NCBI GenBank assembly: GCA_039816825.1
Contig: JBCBXA010000026.1
Location: forward strand, 1-31,754
Origin: JBCBXA01 sp039816825
GTDB taxonomy: Bacteria > Pseudomonadota > Alphaproteobacteria > Rhizobiales > Rhizobiaceae
Reading direction: 5' to 3'
DNA length: 31,754 bases
Shown: piece after piece, positions 1-8,521 of the stretch
Numbering within the stretch: the first letter of the stretch is position 1
How the letters are laid out: the number at the start of each line of letters is the position of its first letter
Translations under genes and position numbers: made by a program
The notes under the pieces: model-generated
Database searches by the model: none
Told to the model about the DNA's origin: nothing
What the model saw: only the letters and a program-made list of their open reading frames with translations

Positions 1-3
1 TGC

Positions 4-396
4 TCAGATCTGGCCGCCCTGCTCATCCAGCACTTTTCGAGCCACCCTGAAGCATTCCAACGCTTGTGGAACACCGCAATAGATTCCGACGACATGGATG
101 ATCGCGCGGATCTCGTCCTTGCTGACGCCATTATTCAGGGCGCCCCGGCAGTGGATTTCCCACTCATGCATTTTGCCCAGCGCGCCAATCATGGAGAGGT
201 TCATCATGGATCGCGTCTTGGCATCGATGACATCGTCGCCCCACCCAAAGCCCCAGCACCAGGCCGTCATGGCCTCCTGAAACGGGCGGGCGAATTCATC
301 TGCGGCAGCGAGATTCTTTTCTACATAGTCCGCGCCAAGGGTGGCTTTGCGTTGTTCCAGGCCCTTCAGGAACAGGTCTTCATCAAACGCGCTCAC
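4..396 (-). CDS. Carboxymuconolactone decarboxylase (CMD)-family protein
   Basis: A 130-aa all-helical protein of the CMD/AhpD-like fold. The central run AKTRSMMNLSMIGALGKMHEWEIHCRGALNNG, seen here in outline, matches the family core with the usual E-x-H pair (EIH), followed by the DEIRAIIHVVGIYCGVP segment. It starts with GTG at 396, whose GTGA overlaps the TGA stop of the aldehyde dehydrogenase by 4 bp, so it is translationally coupled as the last gene of the rpiR-Rieske-ALDH operon. There is no CxxC pair, so peroxidase activity of the AhpD type is unlikely. Family members include gamma-carboxymuconolactone decarboxylase and many uncharacterised accessory enzymes. The substrate here is unknown, and the context suggests a step in the oxidative degradation of a methylated amine. 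Confidence 0.85.
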   Translation of the reverse strand: MSAFDEDLFLKGLEQRKATLGADYVEKNLAAADEFARPFQEAMTAWCWGFGWGDDVIDAKTRSMMNLSMIGALGKMHEWEIHCRGALNNGVSKDEIRAIIHVVGIYCGVPQALECFRVARKVLDEQGGQI

Positions 397-1853
397 AGTT
401 CAACCCCCAGCCTGATGGCTATGTTTTTCGTCTGCACATAGTTCCAAAGAGCCTCTCGGCCCTTTTCGCGGCCATAGCCGGATTTGCCGTAGCCGCCGAA
501 GGGCGTCTCGACGCCACCGGCATACCATTCGTTGACGAAGACCTGTCCTGCGCGCATCTGGCGTGCAGCGCCGGTTGCCCGGTCGAGATCGGATGTGAAG
601 ACGCCGCCGACCAGGCCGTATGGCGTGCCGTTGGCAATGCGGATCGCTTCTTCATCAGTGTCAAACTTCAGCACCGACAGGACAGGTCCGAAGACCTCTT
701 CATTCGCGATCGTCATGTCGGGCGTGACGTCACTCAGAACAGTCGGTTCCAGAAACGCGCCGGGGACGTTCATCTTTCTGCCACCAGCAGCCACCGTCGC
801 CCCTTCCGCCACAGCGGCGCTTACCATGTCGGCCGCCCGGTCCCGCTGCGTTTCGGAAACCATGGACCCCATATTGGTCCCAAACTCAGTCCGGTCGATT
901 CCGGGCCCAACGGAGAGACTTTTCGCCAGCGAACTCAGTCGTTCGACAAGCTGATCGTGCACAGAATGATGAACGATGACGCGAGACATGGCCGAGCAGA
1001 CTTGCCCTGCGTTGAAATAGATGCCCCAGCGAACATCGTTCTCAAAGGCGTCAAGCGCTGCATCCTCATGCACGATGGCAGCTGACTTGCCGCCTAGTTC
1101 CAGCACGCAGGGCACAACATTCTGGGCCGCAGCGGTTGCGATCCGAATGCCGGTGGGTACAGAGCCGGTGAACACGATCTGATTGACGTCCGGATGGGCC
1201 GACAGGGCCGCGCCTGCCTCGCTGCCCAGGCCGCAAAGGATGTTGACGGCACCGTTGGGCAGACCAACAGCCTCCGCCGCATGTGCGAACCATGCATTGG
1301 TGATGGGTGTCAGTTCCGGTGTCTTGATCACCACAGTGTTGCCGGTGGCAAGGGCCGCCGACAGGGAACGGGCTGTCATCTCGACCGGATAGTTCCACGG
1401 GATGATCTGCGCCGAGACGCCATAGGGTTCGTGAGTCGTGAAATCGAAATAGCCCTTGCCGAGGGGGATCGAACGGCCCTCAACGGTTTCGGCCTGATTG
1501 CCGTAATATTCGAAATATCGGGCAGCGCCTTCCACTTCGATCCGCGATTCCCAAAGCGGCTTTCCCTGTTCGAGGGTCAGGATGGGTGCGATCTCATTTA
1601 CATGGTCGAGCAGATATCGACCCATGGCGGTGACCATGCGGGCCCGCTCCACCGGTCGCAGATCAGACAGAGCGCCGGACTGGTGGACGCGCTGGGCCGC
1701 CTGCACGGCTTTGTCCACGTCTGCGCCGTCGGCGCAGGCATGCTCCGCGAGCTTTTGCCCGGTGGCCGGATTGATCACGTCCAGACGCCCGGCACCGCCA
1801 TCCACCCATTGGCCGTCAATATAGTTCTGCCAGTAATCTTTGATGTCAGGCAT
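393..1853 (-). CDS. NAD(P)-dependent aldehyde dehydrogenase
   Basis: A 486-aa aldehyde dehydrogenase of typical family length. Landmarks are the Rossmann region IIPWNYPVEM and VVIKTPELTP, the FTGSVPTG turn, the catalytic general base Glu252 in LELGGKS and the nucleophile Cys286 in NAGQVCSAM, ending with the EVFGPVL and PFGGYGKSGYGREKG signatures. The ATG at 1853 is preferred because GGGAGG lies 6 nt upstream. An in-frame TTG three bases earlier is less likely. It overlaps the end of the Rieske oxygenase gene by 8 bp and the start of the CMD gene by 4 bp. It probably oxidises an aldehyde released by the neighbouring oxygenase or dehydrogenases, such as a betaine-aldehyde- or semialdehyde-like compound. 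The exact substrate cannot be read from sequence. Confidence 0.95.
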   Translation of the reverse strand: MPDIKDYWQNYIDGQWVDGGAGRLDVINPATGQKLAEHACADGADVDKAVQAAQRVHQSGALSDLRPVERARMVTAMGRYLLDHVNEIAPILTLEQGKPLWESRIEVEGAARYFEYYGNQAETVEGRSIPLGKGYFDFTTHEPYGVSAQIIPWNYPVEMTARSLSAALATGNTVVIKTPELTPITNAWFAHAAEAVGLPNGAVNILCGLGSEAGAALSAHPDVNQIVFTGSVPTGIRIATAAAQNVVPCVLELGGKSAAIVHEDAALDAFENDVRWGIYFNAGQVCSAMSRVIVHHSVHDQLVERLSSLAKSLSVGPGIDRTEFGTNMGSMVSETQRDRAADMVSAAVAEGATVAAGGRKMNVPGAFLEPTVLSDVTPDMTIANEEVFGPVLSVLKFDTDEEAIRIANGTPYGLVGGVFTSDLDRATGAARQMRAGQVFVNEWYAGGVETPFGGYGKSGYGREKGREALWNYVQTKNIAIRLGVEL

Positions 1854-2925
1854 CAATAGCCTCCCGCATCCATCGCTGAAGGTGCATCACCGGGTGCTCC
1901 GAGTTCACACCACATTTGGGATCGAGCACCAGAGGCCCCGGTCGGTAGCCCCGCGAATGCAGGCCCCGCTGCACGGACTCCACCAAATGGATGTCTTCTT
2001 CGACGGTCGTCTCCCGATCCTGCACCGCCAGCTTTCGAACGGTCTCGTTCTCCTCCCCACCCACGCTATACCAGCCGCGCCACACGACAACATGCTCATG
2101 GTCGATGGCGCGCCAGTGATAGGTGTTCAGCACGTTTCCCGGATAGACTTGAAACGAGAACATGGGCCACAGGAACCAGCTGGAATATTCATGGCTGTGG
2201 GCCATGCCGGAATGGATGTCATACGTCATGCTGTCGAGGCTCTGGCACTCCGTCGTATGGCGCAGGCACTTGCCCTGGGGCTGGATGTCATAGGTCTCCG
2301 GTTTCACCACACCGTTGGCGAAGGTCGGATGATTGAGGGAGCAGTGATAGCATTCCGAATAGTTTTCAACCGAGACCTTCCAGTTGCAGGTCTCAGGAAT
2401 CTCAACCCATTCCAGCGGCTTTAGATCGGCCCAATTGGGGACCCATTCCTCAAGCTCGCGACGCGCGTTTGGAAACCACTCATCCATGGGTTTCGCGCCT
2501 GGGTCGAGATTGACGAACACAAAGCCCAGCCATTCTTCGCAGCGCACCTGGCTGAGGCAGATGTCGCTTTTGTCGAGCCCTTCTACCGCGTTGATGTTCG
2601 GGCCTGCTCTTAGCCCACCGGTGAGTTCATAGGTCCACGCATGGTAGGGGCAGACGATGACACTCGACTTGCCTGAGCCCCGCACAAGCTGATGGGCGCG
2701 GTGCTGGCAGACATTGTAGAAAACACGGATTGCTCCATCCCGCCCGCGCACCGCAAACAGGCTCTCACCGGCGATCTCAAAGCTTGCGTAGGATCCGGCT
2801 TCCGGAAGATCAGAGGTGTGGCAGCCAAACTGCCAGGTCCGCGCCAGGAGCCCCTGCTGCTCGGCGCGGAAAACCATTGGATCGGTGTAGTAGCGGGCGT
2901 CGAGAGACCGGATCATATCCGCCAT
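1846..2925 (-). CDS. Rieske non-heme iron oxygenase alpha subunit, quaternary-amine type
   Basis: A 359-aa oxygenase. The Rieske [2Fe-2S] ligands are Cys73/His75 (CQH) and Cys92/His95 (CPYH). The mononuclear iron site is His194, His199 and Asp311. The bridging position between the two centres is Glu191 in the ENYSECYHC run, where most ring-hydroxylating dioxygenases have Asp. Glu at this place is known from the carnitine, glycine-betaine and stachydrine oxygenase group (CntA, GbcA, Stc2). The likely reaction is oxidative N-demethylation or C-N cleavage of a quaternary or tertiary amine. It starts with ATG directly after the TGA of the rpiR gene, with GGAGGAG upstream. No ferredoxin reductase partner is encoded in the window, so electrons must come from a protein encoded elsewhere. 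The substrate is inferred only from the family and from the neighbouring demethylase-like flavoprotein. Confidence 0.9.
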   Translation of the reverse strand: MADMIRSLDARYYTDPMVFRAEQQGLLARTWQFGCHTSDLPEAGSYASFEIAGESLFAVRGRDGAIRVFYNVCQHRAHQLVRGSGKSSVIVCPYHAWTYELTGGLRAGPNINAVEGLDKSDICLSQVRCEEWLGFVFVNLDPGAKPMDEWFPNARRELEEWVPNWADLKPLEWVEIPETCNWKVSVENYSECYHCSLNHPTFANGVVKPETYDIQPQGKCLRHTTECQSLDSMTYDIHSGMAHSHEYSSWFLWPMFSFQVYPGNVLNTYHWRAIDHEHVVVWRGWYSVGGEENETVRKLAVQDRETTVEEDIHLVESVQRGLHSRGYRPGPLVLDPKCGVNSEHPVMHLQRWMREAIDA

Positions 2926-3810
2926 TCACTCATCTCCTCCATACATGCCCAGCGCGTGCCGCCGCTGATGAAACTCGTCGACTCGCGCCACGATCCGATC
3001 GCTGGCCACCGCAACGACAAATGAGAGCAGCGTTTCGAGGAGCGCAATGGTGCTCACCGATGACGGGAAGAATTGCGGCGTCTCGGTTGAGACGAGAAAG
3101 CCGAAATCCGCTTCCCGAATGATGGGGCTGGCCGGGCTATCGGAGAGGGCAACAATCGTCAGCCCCTGTTTCTTGGCGAGGCGAACCGCTTCCACCACTT
3201 CGCTGCGATAGGGTTTGCAGGTGATGGCGATCAGCACATCGTCCTGGCTGCTCCACGCAAGGTCGTCGACGGGCGTGGAGCCAGGCCCAGGAATGGCGTG
3301 AAACTGAACCATGCCGGTGGAGGCGAGATAGACAAAGTTGCGGGCGTTGGAATGGTTCACGCCCACGCCCAGCGTGTAGACGTTCTCACTGTTCCAGATG
3401 GCCTTGGCCGCGGCTTCCAACTGGGCCGCATCGGTCTTTGAGAATGTCTCTTCGAGGTTGGTAAGCGCGCTTTGCACCATGTCCGCAAACAGCGCGCCGA
3501 GTTCACCGGATTTGCCAATGTCCTGTAGCCAGCGGGCGCGGTCAGGGAAGCCCGCGCTTCCTTTGCGGATGGCTTCGCGAAAGGGCTCCCGAAAGTCTTC
3601 ATAGCCTTCAAAGCCGACTTGCCGCGCCATCCGCACCACGGTGTTGGGCTTTACATTGGCGGCTTCCGCAATTTCGCGCACGGTTGAAACGCCCACGTCT
3701 GTGGGGTTTTCGAGGACGTAAGTCGCCGCCTTTCGTGCCTCCGGGGTGAGGTCCGTAAGCTCGTCCGCCAGGCGCTCCAGCACCGATGATGACACATTTG
3801 TTTGGTTCAT
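2926..3810 (-). CDS. MurR/RpiR-family transcriptional regulator
   Basis: A 294-aa regulator with an N-terminal HTH_6 domain (about residues 10-85, containing STVREIAEAANVKPNTVVRMARQVGF) and a C-terminal SIS sugar-isomerase-like sensor domain (about 125-265). The open frame extends upstream to 4044, but that extension lies inside the divergent flavoprotein gene and has no regulator homology, so the ATG at 3810 is chosen. It is the first gene of the leftward operon and its stop codon abuts the Rieske oxygenase start. It most likely controls both the leftward operon and the divergent one from the 60-bp intergenic gap. RpiR members bind a metabolite through the SIS domain. The ligand here is unknown, probably a pathway intermediate. 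Confidence 0.9.
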   Translation of the reverse strand: MNQTNVSSSVLERLADELTDLTPEARKAATYVLENPTDVGVSTVREIAEAANVKPNTVVRMARQVGFEGYEDFREPFREAIRKGSAGFPDRARWLQDIGKSGELGALFADMVQSALTNLEETFSKTDAAQLEAAAKAIWNSENVYTLGVGVNHSNARNFVYLASTGMVQFHAIPGPGSTPVDDLAWSSQDDVLIAITCKPYRSEVVEAVRLAKKQGLTIVALSDSPASPIIREADFGFLVSTETPQFFPSSVSTIALLETLLSFVVAVASDRIVARVDEFHQRRHALGMYGGDE

Positions 3811-3830
3811 GGTTGACGATGGTACATTTA
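3788..3830. promoter_or_regulatory. Candidate RpiR operator: imperfect direct repeat
   Basis: Two copies of a 13-mer lie exactly 30 bp apart: GATGACACATTTG (3788-3800, at the very start of the rpiR coding region) and GATGGTACATTTA (3818-3830, in the gap). They match at 10 of 13 positions. They sit in the only intergenic space between the divergent operons, where an autoregulating RpiR protein would be expected to bind. No clear sigma-70 -35/-10 pair was assigned. Confidence 0.35.
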
Positions 3831-3870
3831 TGCAAATAGCCTGTCGAGACGAAACTGGCTGGAAATTTTG

Positions 3871-6330
3871 ATGACTGACAAGAGTTTCCCAACCCATGCG
3901 AAGGTGGTGATCGTTGGCGGTGGCATCATGGGATGCGGACTCGCTTACCATCTGGCGCATGAAGGCTGGACCGATGTCGTCCTGCTGGAAAAAGCAGAGC
4001 TGACGAGCGGCAGCACCTGGCACGCCGCCGGGCAAATCACCCACTCCACCAGCTCCTACGGTCTCGGAAAGTGCGTCGATTACAATATTGGTCTGTATTC
4101 CGGCGCGCTCGAAGCAGAAACAGGACAGTCATGCACTTGGCATGGCTGCGGATCATTCCGTCTCGCCTACACGGAAGACGAGATGGACTGGCTCCGGCAC
4201 ACACTGTCTGTCGGCCGGGCTCTTGGGTTTAACATTGAGTTGGTTAAGCCCGAGCGGATCGCCGAGCTGCACCCCTTCTACAATCTCGACGGTGTGCTTG
4301 GCGCGCTGCACACGCCGGACGATGGCCATGTCGATCCGTCCAACGTCACCATGGCGATGGCAACCGGCGCACGGATGCTGGGTGCAAAGATCATCCGCCA
4401 GTGCCGCGCGACCAACATCACTCAAGCCAGCAATGGCGAATGGGTTGTCGAGACCGAGCAGGGAACCATCACCTGCGAACATGTTGTCAACGCCGGGGGC
4501 ACCTACGCGCGACAGATGGGCGAGTGGTCGGGGCTTCAATTGCCTATGACCTCCATGACCCACCACTATTTCGTCACCGAAGAGGTGCCGGAATTTCGCG
4601 ATCTCTCCACCGAACTGCCGGTGATCCGGGACGATAGACAAGTTTCTGGCTACATCCGCATGGAGCAGAAAAAGGGTCTGATCGGCATCTACGAGAAGGC
4701 CAATCCCAACACGGTCTGGGAAGATTACTGTCCCTGGGATGCGGAGAACGAACTCTTTGACGCCGACTATGACCGGGTGATGCCGTGGCTCGAAGAGAGC
4801 CTTAACCGCATGCCGATCTTTGCTGACCTTGGCATTCAGCGTGAAGTGCATGGTGCCATCTCGCACCCGCCCGATGGCAACCCGCTGATCGGGCCTGCGC
4901 CTGGCGTAAGAAATTATTGGTGCTGCTGCGGCACGCAGATTGGCATTGGATGGGGCCCCGGCCTCACCCGGGAGCTGGCACGCTGGATGGTGCACGGCGC
5001 TGCGGACATTTCCATGCGCGAATTCGATCCACGTCGCTTTGGTTCCTATGCCAACAAGGAATGGCAGGTGATCAAGGCCAAGGAAGACTATTGCCTGCGC
5101 CACGAGATCCCATTCCCGCACTTCAACCGGCTGGAAGGGCGCCCGATCAAGCTGTCCCCCCTGCACGAAACGCTGAAAGCCAAAGGCGCTGTGCACGAGG
5201 AAGTGTTTGGCTTTGAGCGTCCGCGCTGGTTTGGGCGCGACGGTGTGGAGCAACGCGACCATTACTCGTTCCGCCGCAATGAGGTTCACGACATGGTGGG
5301 CCATGAAGTGAAGGCTGTGCGGGAGCGCGTTGGCATCATGGATGTGACGGCCTTCACCAAAGTGATGGTGGAGGGACCGGACGCCCACGATCTGCTCGAC
5401 CGGCTTACCGCCAATAGGATGCCGCAGAAGGTGGGATCCATCAGCCTCACCCATATGCTGAATCGACGCGGCCGGATCGAGCTTGAGACGACCATCGTGA
5501 AGATGGGCGAGGACGCCTATTATTTGGTCTGCGCGGCCTTCTTTGAACAGCGGTTGCTCGATCATCTCAACCATCACCGCAAACGCGAGGACGTCACCAT
5601 CAGCGCGCTGTCCGCTGACTGGTCGGCCCTGTCTCTCAATGGCCCGCTGTCCCGTGATGTGCTGGCGGCCTGTACCAGTGCGCAGCTCGACAACGCATCG
5701 TTCCGCTGGCTTTCGGCGCAGGAGATTGAGGTGGCCGGCCACCGCATCTGGGCGTTCCGCATGTCCTATGCCGGTGAGCTGGGCTGGGAATTCCACATGC
5801 CCAACCACGCGTGCCTGGATGTTTACAATGCCCTGTGGGCAGCCGGTGAGCGCCACGGCATCGCCGACTATGGCTCTTTCGCCATGAACGTGATGCGCAT
5901 GGAAAAAGGCTTCAAAGGTGCAGGCGAGCTGACCAATGAAGTCACGCTTCCGGAAGCCGATGTCATGCGGTTTGTGCGCACCGACAAGGACTATCTGGGC
6001 AAGGAGGCAACCCTTGCCAACCAAACCGACATGCCCTGGATCTGCGCCTATCTGGAGATCGAGCCGGATGGTGTCGAGGATGGGCATGGCGGGGAAGCCG
6101 TGCTGCATAACGGCCAGGTTGTCGGATCAACGGCATCGGTGGTCTTCGGACACAGCGTCGGGAAAATACTGGCCTTCGCCTACATCAAACCCTCCGCTGC
6201 CCAGCCCGGCACCAAGCTTGAAGTTGTGATCGCCGGACGCCCCAGGCCTGCCAAAGTGCTTGCTGAACCGGCCTATGATCCGCAGAGCTTGCTGCCGCGA
6301 ACAGATGCGCATGCAGAGGCAGCGGAATGA
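3871..6330 (+). CDS. Dimethylglycine/sarcosine dehydrogenase-like FAD flavoprotein with GcvT half
   Basis: An 819-aa protein of the two-half architecture known from dimethylglycine and sarcosine dehydrogenases. The N-terminal DAO-type FAD oxidoreductase has its dinucleotide loop GGGIMG at residues 16-21. His51 in SGSTWHAAG occupies the position of the covalent flavin-linking histidine in this family. A FAO_M segment follows (about 370-430), then a GCV_T aminomethyltransferase domain and GCV_T C-barrel (about 430-810), the part that takes the methylene group onto tetrahydrofolate. ATG at 3871 is used, and a TTG three bases earlier is the only closer alternative. It leads the rightward operon and overlaps the next gene by ATGA. 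The predicted role is oxidative N-demethylation of a secondary or tertiary methylamine, downstream of the Rieske oxygenase. Confidence 0.92.
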   Translation: MTDKSFPTHAKVVIVGGGIMGCGLAYHLAHEGWTDVVLLEKAELTSGSTWHAAGQITHSTSSYGLGKCVDYNIGLYSGALEAETGQSCTWHGCGSFRLAYTEDEMDWLRHTLSVGRALGFNIELVKPERIAELHPFYNLDGVLGALHTPDDGHVDPSNVTMAMATGARMLGAKIIRQCRATNITQASNGEWVVETEQGTITCEHVVNAGGTYARQMGEWSGLQLPMTSMTHHYFVTEEVPEFRDLSTELPVIRDDRQVSGYIRMEQKKGLIGIYEKANPNTVWEDYCPWDAENELFDADYDRVMPWLEESLNRMPIFADLGIQREVHGAISHPPDGNPLIGPAPGVRNYWCCCGTQIGIGWGPGLTRELARWMVHGAADISMREFDPRRFGSYANKEWQVIKAKEDYCLRHEIPFPHFNRLEGRPIKLSPLHETLKAKGAVHEEVFGFERPRWFGRDGVEQRDHYSFRRNEVHDMVGHEVKAVRERVGIMDVTAFTKVMVEGPDAHDLLDRLTANRMPQKVGSISLTHMLNRRGRIELETTIVKMGEDAYYLVCAAFFEQRLLDHLNHHRKREDVTISALSADWSALSLNGPLSRDVLAACTSAQLDNASFRWLSAQEIEVAGHRIWAFRMSYAGELGWEFHMPNHACLDVYNALWAAGERHGIADYGSFAMNVMRMEKGFKGAGELTNEVTLPEADVMRFVRTDKDYLGKEATLANQTDMPWICAYLEIEPDGVEDGHGGEAVLHNGQVVGSTASVVFGHSVGKILAFAYIKPSAAQPGTKLEVVIAGRPRPAKVLAEPAYDPQSLLPRTDAHAEAAE

Positions 6331-7409
6331 CATTGCCCAACACAATGTGCGCCATGGTCACCATGGGCCATGGCGATCTCGACCAGATGGTTTTCCACAA
6401 GGACTGGCCTCGGCCGGAGCCATCGGACGGTGAAGTTCTGGTGCGGGTAAAGGCCTGCGGTCTGAACAATACGGACGTGAACACAAGATCCGGCTGGTAC
6501 TCCAAGTCGGTCTCCGAAGCGACCACCGGAGGCGCGTTTGCAGAGGTTGGGCAGGATGATCCGACCTGGGGCGGCGCACCCGTCTCGTTTCCGCGCATTC
6601 AGGGAGCCGATGTATGTGGCGAGATCGTCGCTGTAGGGCAGGGCGTTGACCCAGGTCGTATCGGCGAGCGCATCATCTCGGACAATTGGCTGCGCGATGC
6701 CGATGATCCGCTGAACAAAAACAAGTGCACCTACTATGGCTCGGAGCGCGATGGCGGCTTTGCCGAGTACACAGTGCTTCCGTCGGCCAATGCGGTGGCC
6801 ATTCAGTCTGACTTCAGCGATGCTGAGCTTGCGACATTCTCCTGCTCCTATTCCACTGCGGAGGGAATGCTTACGCGGGCCGGTGTCGGGCCGGACGACA
6901 CCGTTCTGGTCACCGGTGCGTCTGGTGGTGTTGGTGGGGCGGTGGTGCAGTTGGCCAAGCGCCGAGGCGCGCGGGTGATCGCTATGGCGGCGGAGGCCAA
7001 GCATTCTCAGGTTGCCGAGTTTGGACCAGACCGGCTGATCGGGCGCGCGCCGAACGATCTCCAAGATCTGCTGACCGATGAAAGCGTGACCGTGGTGGCA
7101 GACATTGTAGGCGGCCCCTTCTGGCCAAACCTCATCGACGTGCTGGAACGTGGTGGCCGCTACACCTGCTCCGGTGCCATTGCCGGCCCCATGGTCGAAC
7201 TGGACCTGCGAACGTTCTACCTCAATGACCTCACCTTCTTTGGATCAACGATCATCGATCCGCAGGTCATGACGAATCTTGTGAGCTACATCGAAGCGGG
7301 TGAACTCAAGCCGGCACTCGCTGCCACCTATCCGTTGCACGAACTGCGTGAAGCGCAAGCCGCATTCATCGAAAAGCGGCACACAGGGAACATCGTGGTC
7401 CTGCCGTGA
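6327..7409 (+). CDS. Medium-chain dehydrogenase/reductase (zinc-independent, quinone-oxidoreductase-like)
   Basis: A 360-aa MDR-superfamily protein. It has a GroES-like N-terminal fold (EVLVRVKACGLNNTDVNTR) and a Rossmann domain with GASGGVGGAVVQLAKRRGARV. The catalytic-zinc cysteine and histidine of alcohol dehydrogenases are not at their usual places: NNTD replaces the C-x-x-D/H region. No four-cysteine structural zinc lobe is visible. This fits the quinone-oxidoreductase-like or enoyl-reductase-like branch. It overlaps its neighbours by 4 bp on both sides, so it belongs firmly to the catabolic operon. It probably reduces or oxidises an unsaturated or keto intermediate produced by the enolase-superfamily enzymes. 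The substrate is not known. Confidence 0.88.
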   Translation: MTLPNTMCAMVTMGHGDLDQMVFHKDWPRPEPSDGEVLVRVKACGLNNTDVNTRSGWYSKSVSEATTGGAFAEVGQDDPTWGGAPVSFPRIQGADVCGEIVAVGQGVDPGRIGERIISDNWLRDADDPLNKNKCTYYGSERDGGFAEYTVLPSANAVAIQSDFSDAELATFSCSYSTAEGMLTRAGVGPDDTVLVTGASGGVGGAVVQLAKRRGARVIAMAAEAKHSQVAEFGPDRLIGRAPNDLQDLLTDESVTVVADIVGGPFWPNLIDVLERGGRYTCSGAIAGPMVELDLRTFYLNDLTFFGSTIIDPQVMTNLVSYIEAGELKPALAATYPLHELREAQAAFIEKRHTGNIVVLP

Positions 7410-8521
7410 AGATCACCCGGATCTCCGTCTTTCAGGTCAATCTGCCGTTGGAGCATCCCTATTGGCTGTCCGGCGGTCGCCTTAAATTTGAGGTGCTGGA
7501 CGCCACCGTTGTGAAGGTTGAAACCGATGCAGGGCTGGTGGGCTGGGGCGAAGGCACACCTTGGGGGCACACTTACGTGCCCGCCCATGGACCCGGCATT
7601 CGGGCGGGCATCGAGACGATGGTGCCGTTCATTCTTGGGCTCGACCCGAGATGCGTTCTTGATGTTGAACGGGCGATGGATATGGCTCTGCCCGGTCACC
7701 TCTATGCCAAGGCGCCCATCGACATGGCTTGCTGGGACATTAAGGCCAAAGCCATGGGTGTCCCGATTGCCGATGCCATGGGTGGCGGGTCGCGAACGCC
7801 CCGACCCATCGCATCTTCCGTGGGTGCCAAAACGGTTGAGGAAACGCGAGAGGTCATCCAGCGCTATCGCGACCGTGGATATGTGGCGCATTCTGTGAAG
7901 ATTGGCGGTGATGTTGAGCGCGATATCGTACGGGTGCGCGATTGCGAGGCCATCCGCCTGCCCGGTGAGCTGATGCTCTACGATGTGAACCGTGGCTGGA
8001 CGCGGCAGCAGGCTTTGCGGGTAATGCGGGCCTGCGAAGAACTGCATGTCAATTTCGAGCAGCCCTGTGAGACCCTCGACGATATTGCAGCCATTGCCGG
8101 AAAACACGCCAGCCCGGTCTCTGTCGATGAGTGTCTTGTCACCCTGCAGGACGCCACGCGTGTTGCCCGCGAGGGCCTAGCGGAGATATTCGGCATCAAG
8201 CTCAACCGGGTCGGTGGACTGACCAAGGCGGCGCGCATGCGCGATGTTGCGCTCGCCCATGGCATCGACATGTTCATCATGGCGACAGGCGGATCCGTCC
8301 TTGCCGATACGGAGGCTCTGCATCTCGCCGCCACAGTGCCAGACGCCAACTGTCTGGGTGTATGGGCCTGTCAGGACATGCTGACCAAAGACATCGCAGC
8401 CGGACGTGGGCCACGCAATGTTGGTGGACATCTCACACTTTCAGAAGCGCCCGGCCTGGGCGTTGAGCCGGACCAGGACGCCTTGGGTGAGCCGGTGGCG
8501 GTCTACGGAGGAGCGGCATGA
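7406..8521 (+). CDS. Enolase-superfamily (mandelate racemase/muconate lactonizing) enzyme 1
   Basis: A 371-aa enzyme with the N-terminal capping domain (residues 1-120) and a (beta/alpha)7-beta barrel. Putative Mg2+ ligands are Asp193, Glu218 (FEQPC) and Asp241 (VDE). Candidate acid/base lysines are Lys165 at the end of barrel strand 2 and Lys265 (IKLNRVGGL) at strand 6. The usual KxK of the muconate lactonizing subgroup is SVK here, so its first lysine is replaced by Ser163. It starts with GTG at 7406 in a 4-bp GTGA overlap with the preceding gene. The subgroup contains epimerases and dehydratases for hydroxyproline, hydroxyproline betaine and dipeptides, so an alpha-proton abstraction on an amino-acid-like substrate is plausible. 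No specific activity is assigned. Confidence 0.9.
   Translation: MKITRISVFQVNLPLEHPYWLSGGRLKFEVLDATVVKVETDAGLVGWGEGTPWGHTYVPAHGPGIRAGIETMVPFILGLDPRCVLDVERAMDMALPGHLYAKAPIDMACWDIKAKAMGVPIADAMGGGSRTPRPIASSVGAKTVEETREVIQRYRDRGYVAHSVKIGGDVERDIVRVRDCEAIRLPGELMLYDVNRGWTRQQALRVMRACEELHVNFEQPCETLDDIAAIAGKHASPVSVDECLVTLQDATRVAREGLAEIFGIKLNRVGGLTKAARMRDVALAHGIDMFIMATGGSVLADTEALHLAATVPDANCLGVWACQDMLTKDIAAGRGPRNVGGHLTLSEAPGLGVEPDQDALGEPVAVYGGAA

Noticed and set aside
3811..4044. N-terminal extension of the RpiR regulator to 4044
   Set aside because: It would overlap the first 170 bp of the divergent flavoprotein gene and has no regulator-like sequence. The HTH domain begins properly after the ATG at 3810.
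4153..6108. 651-codon open frame on the minus strand opposite the DMGDH-like gene
   Set aside because: It is a shadow of a high-GC coding strand: no recognisable domain, no ribosome site, and fully antisense to a strongly supported gene.
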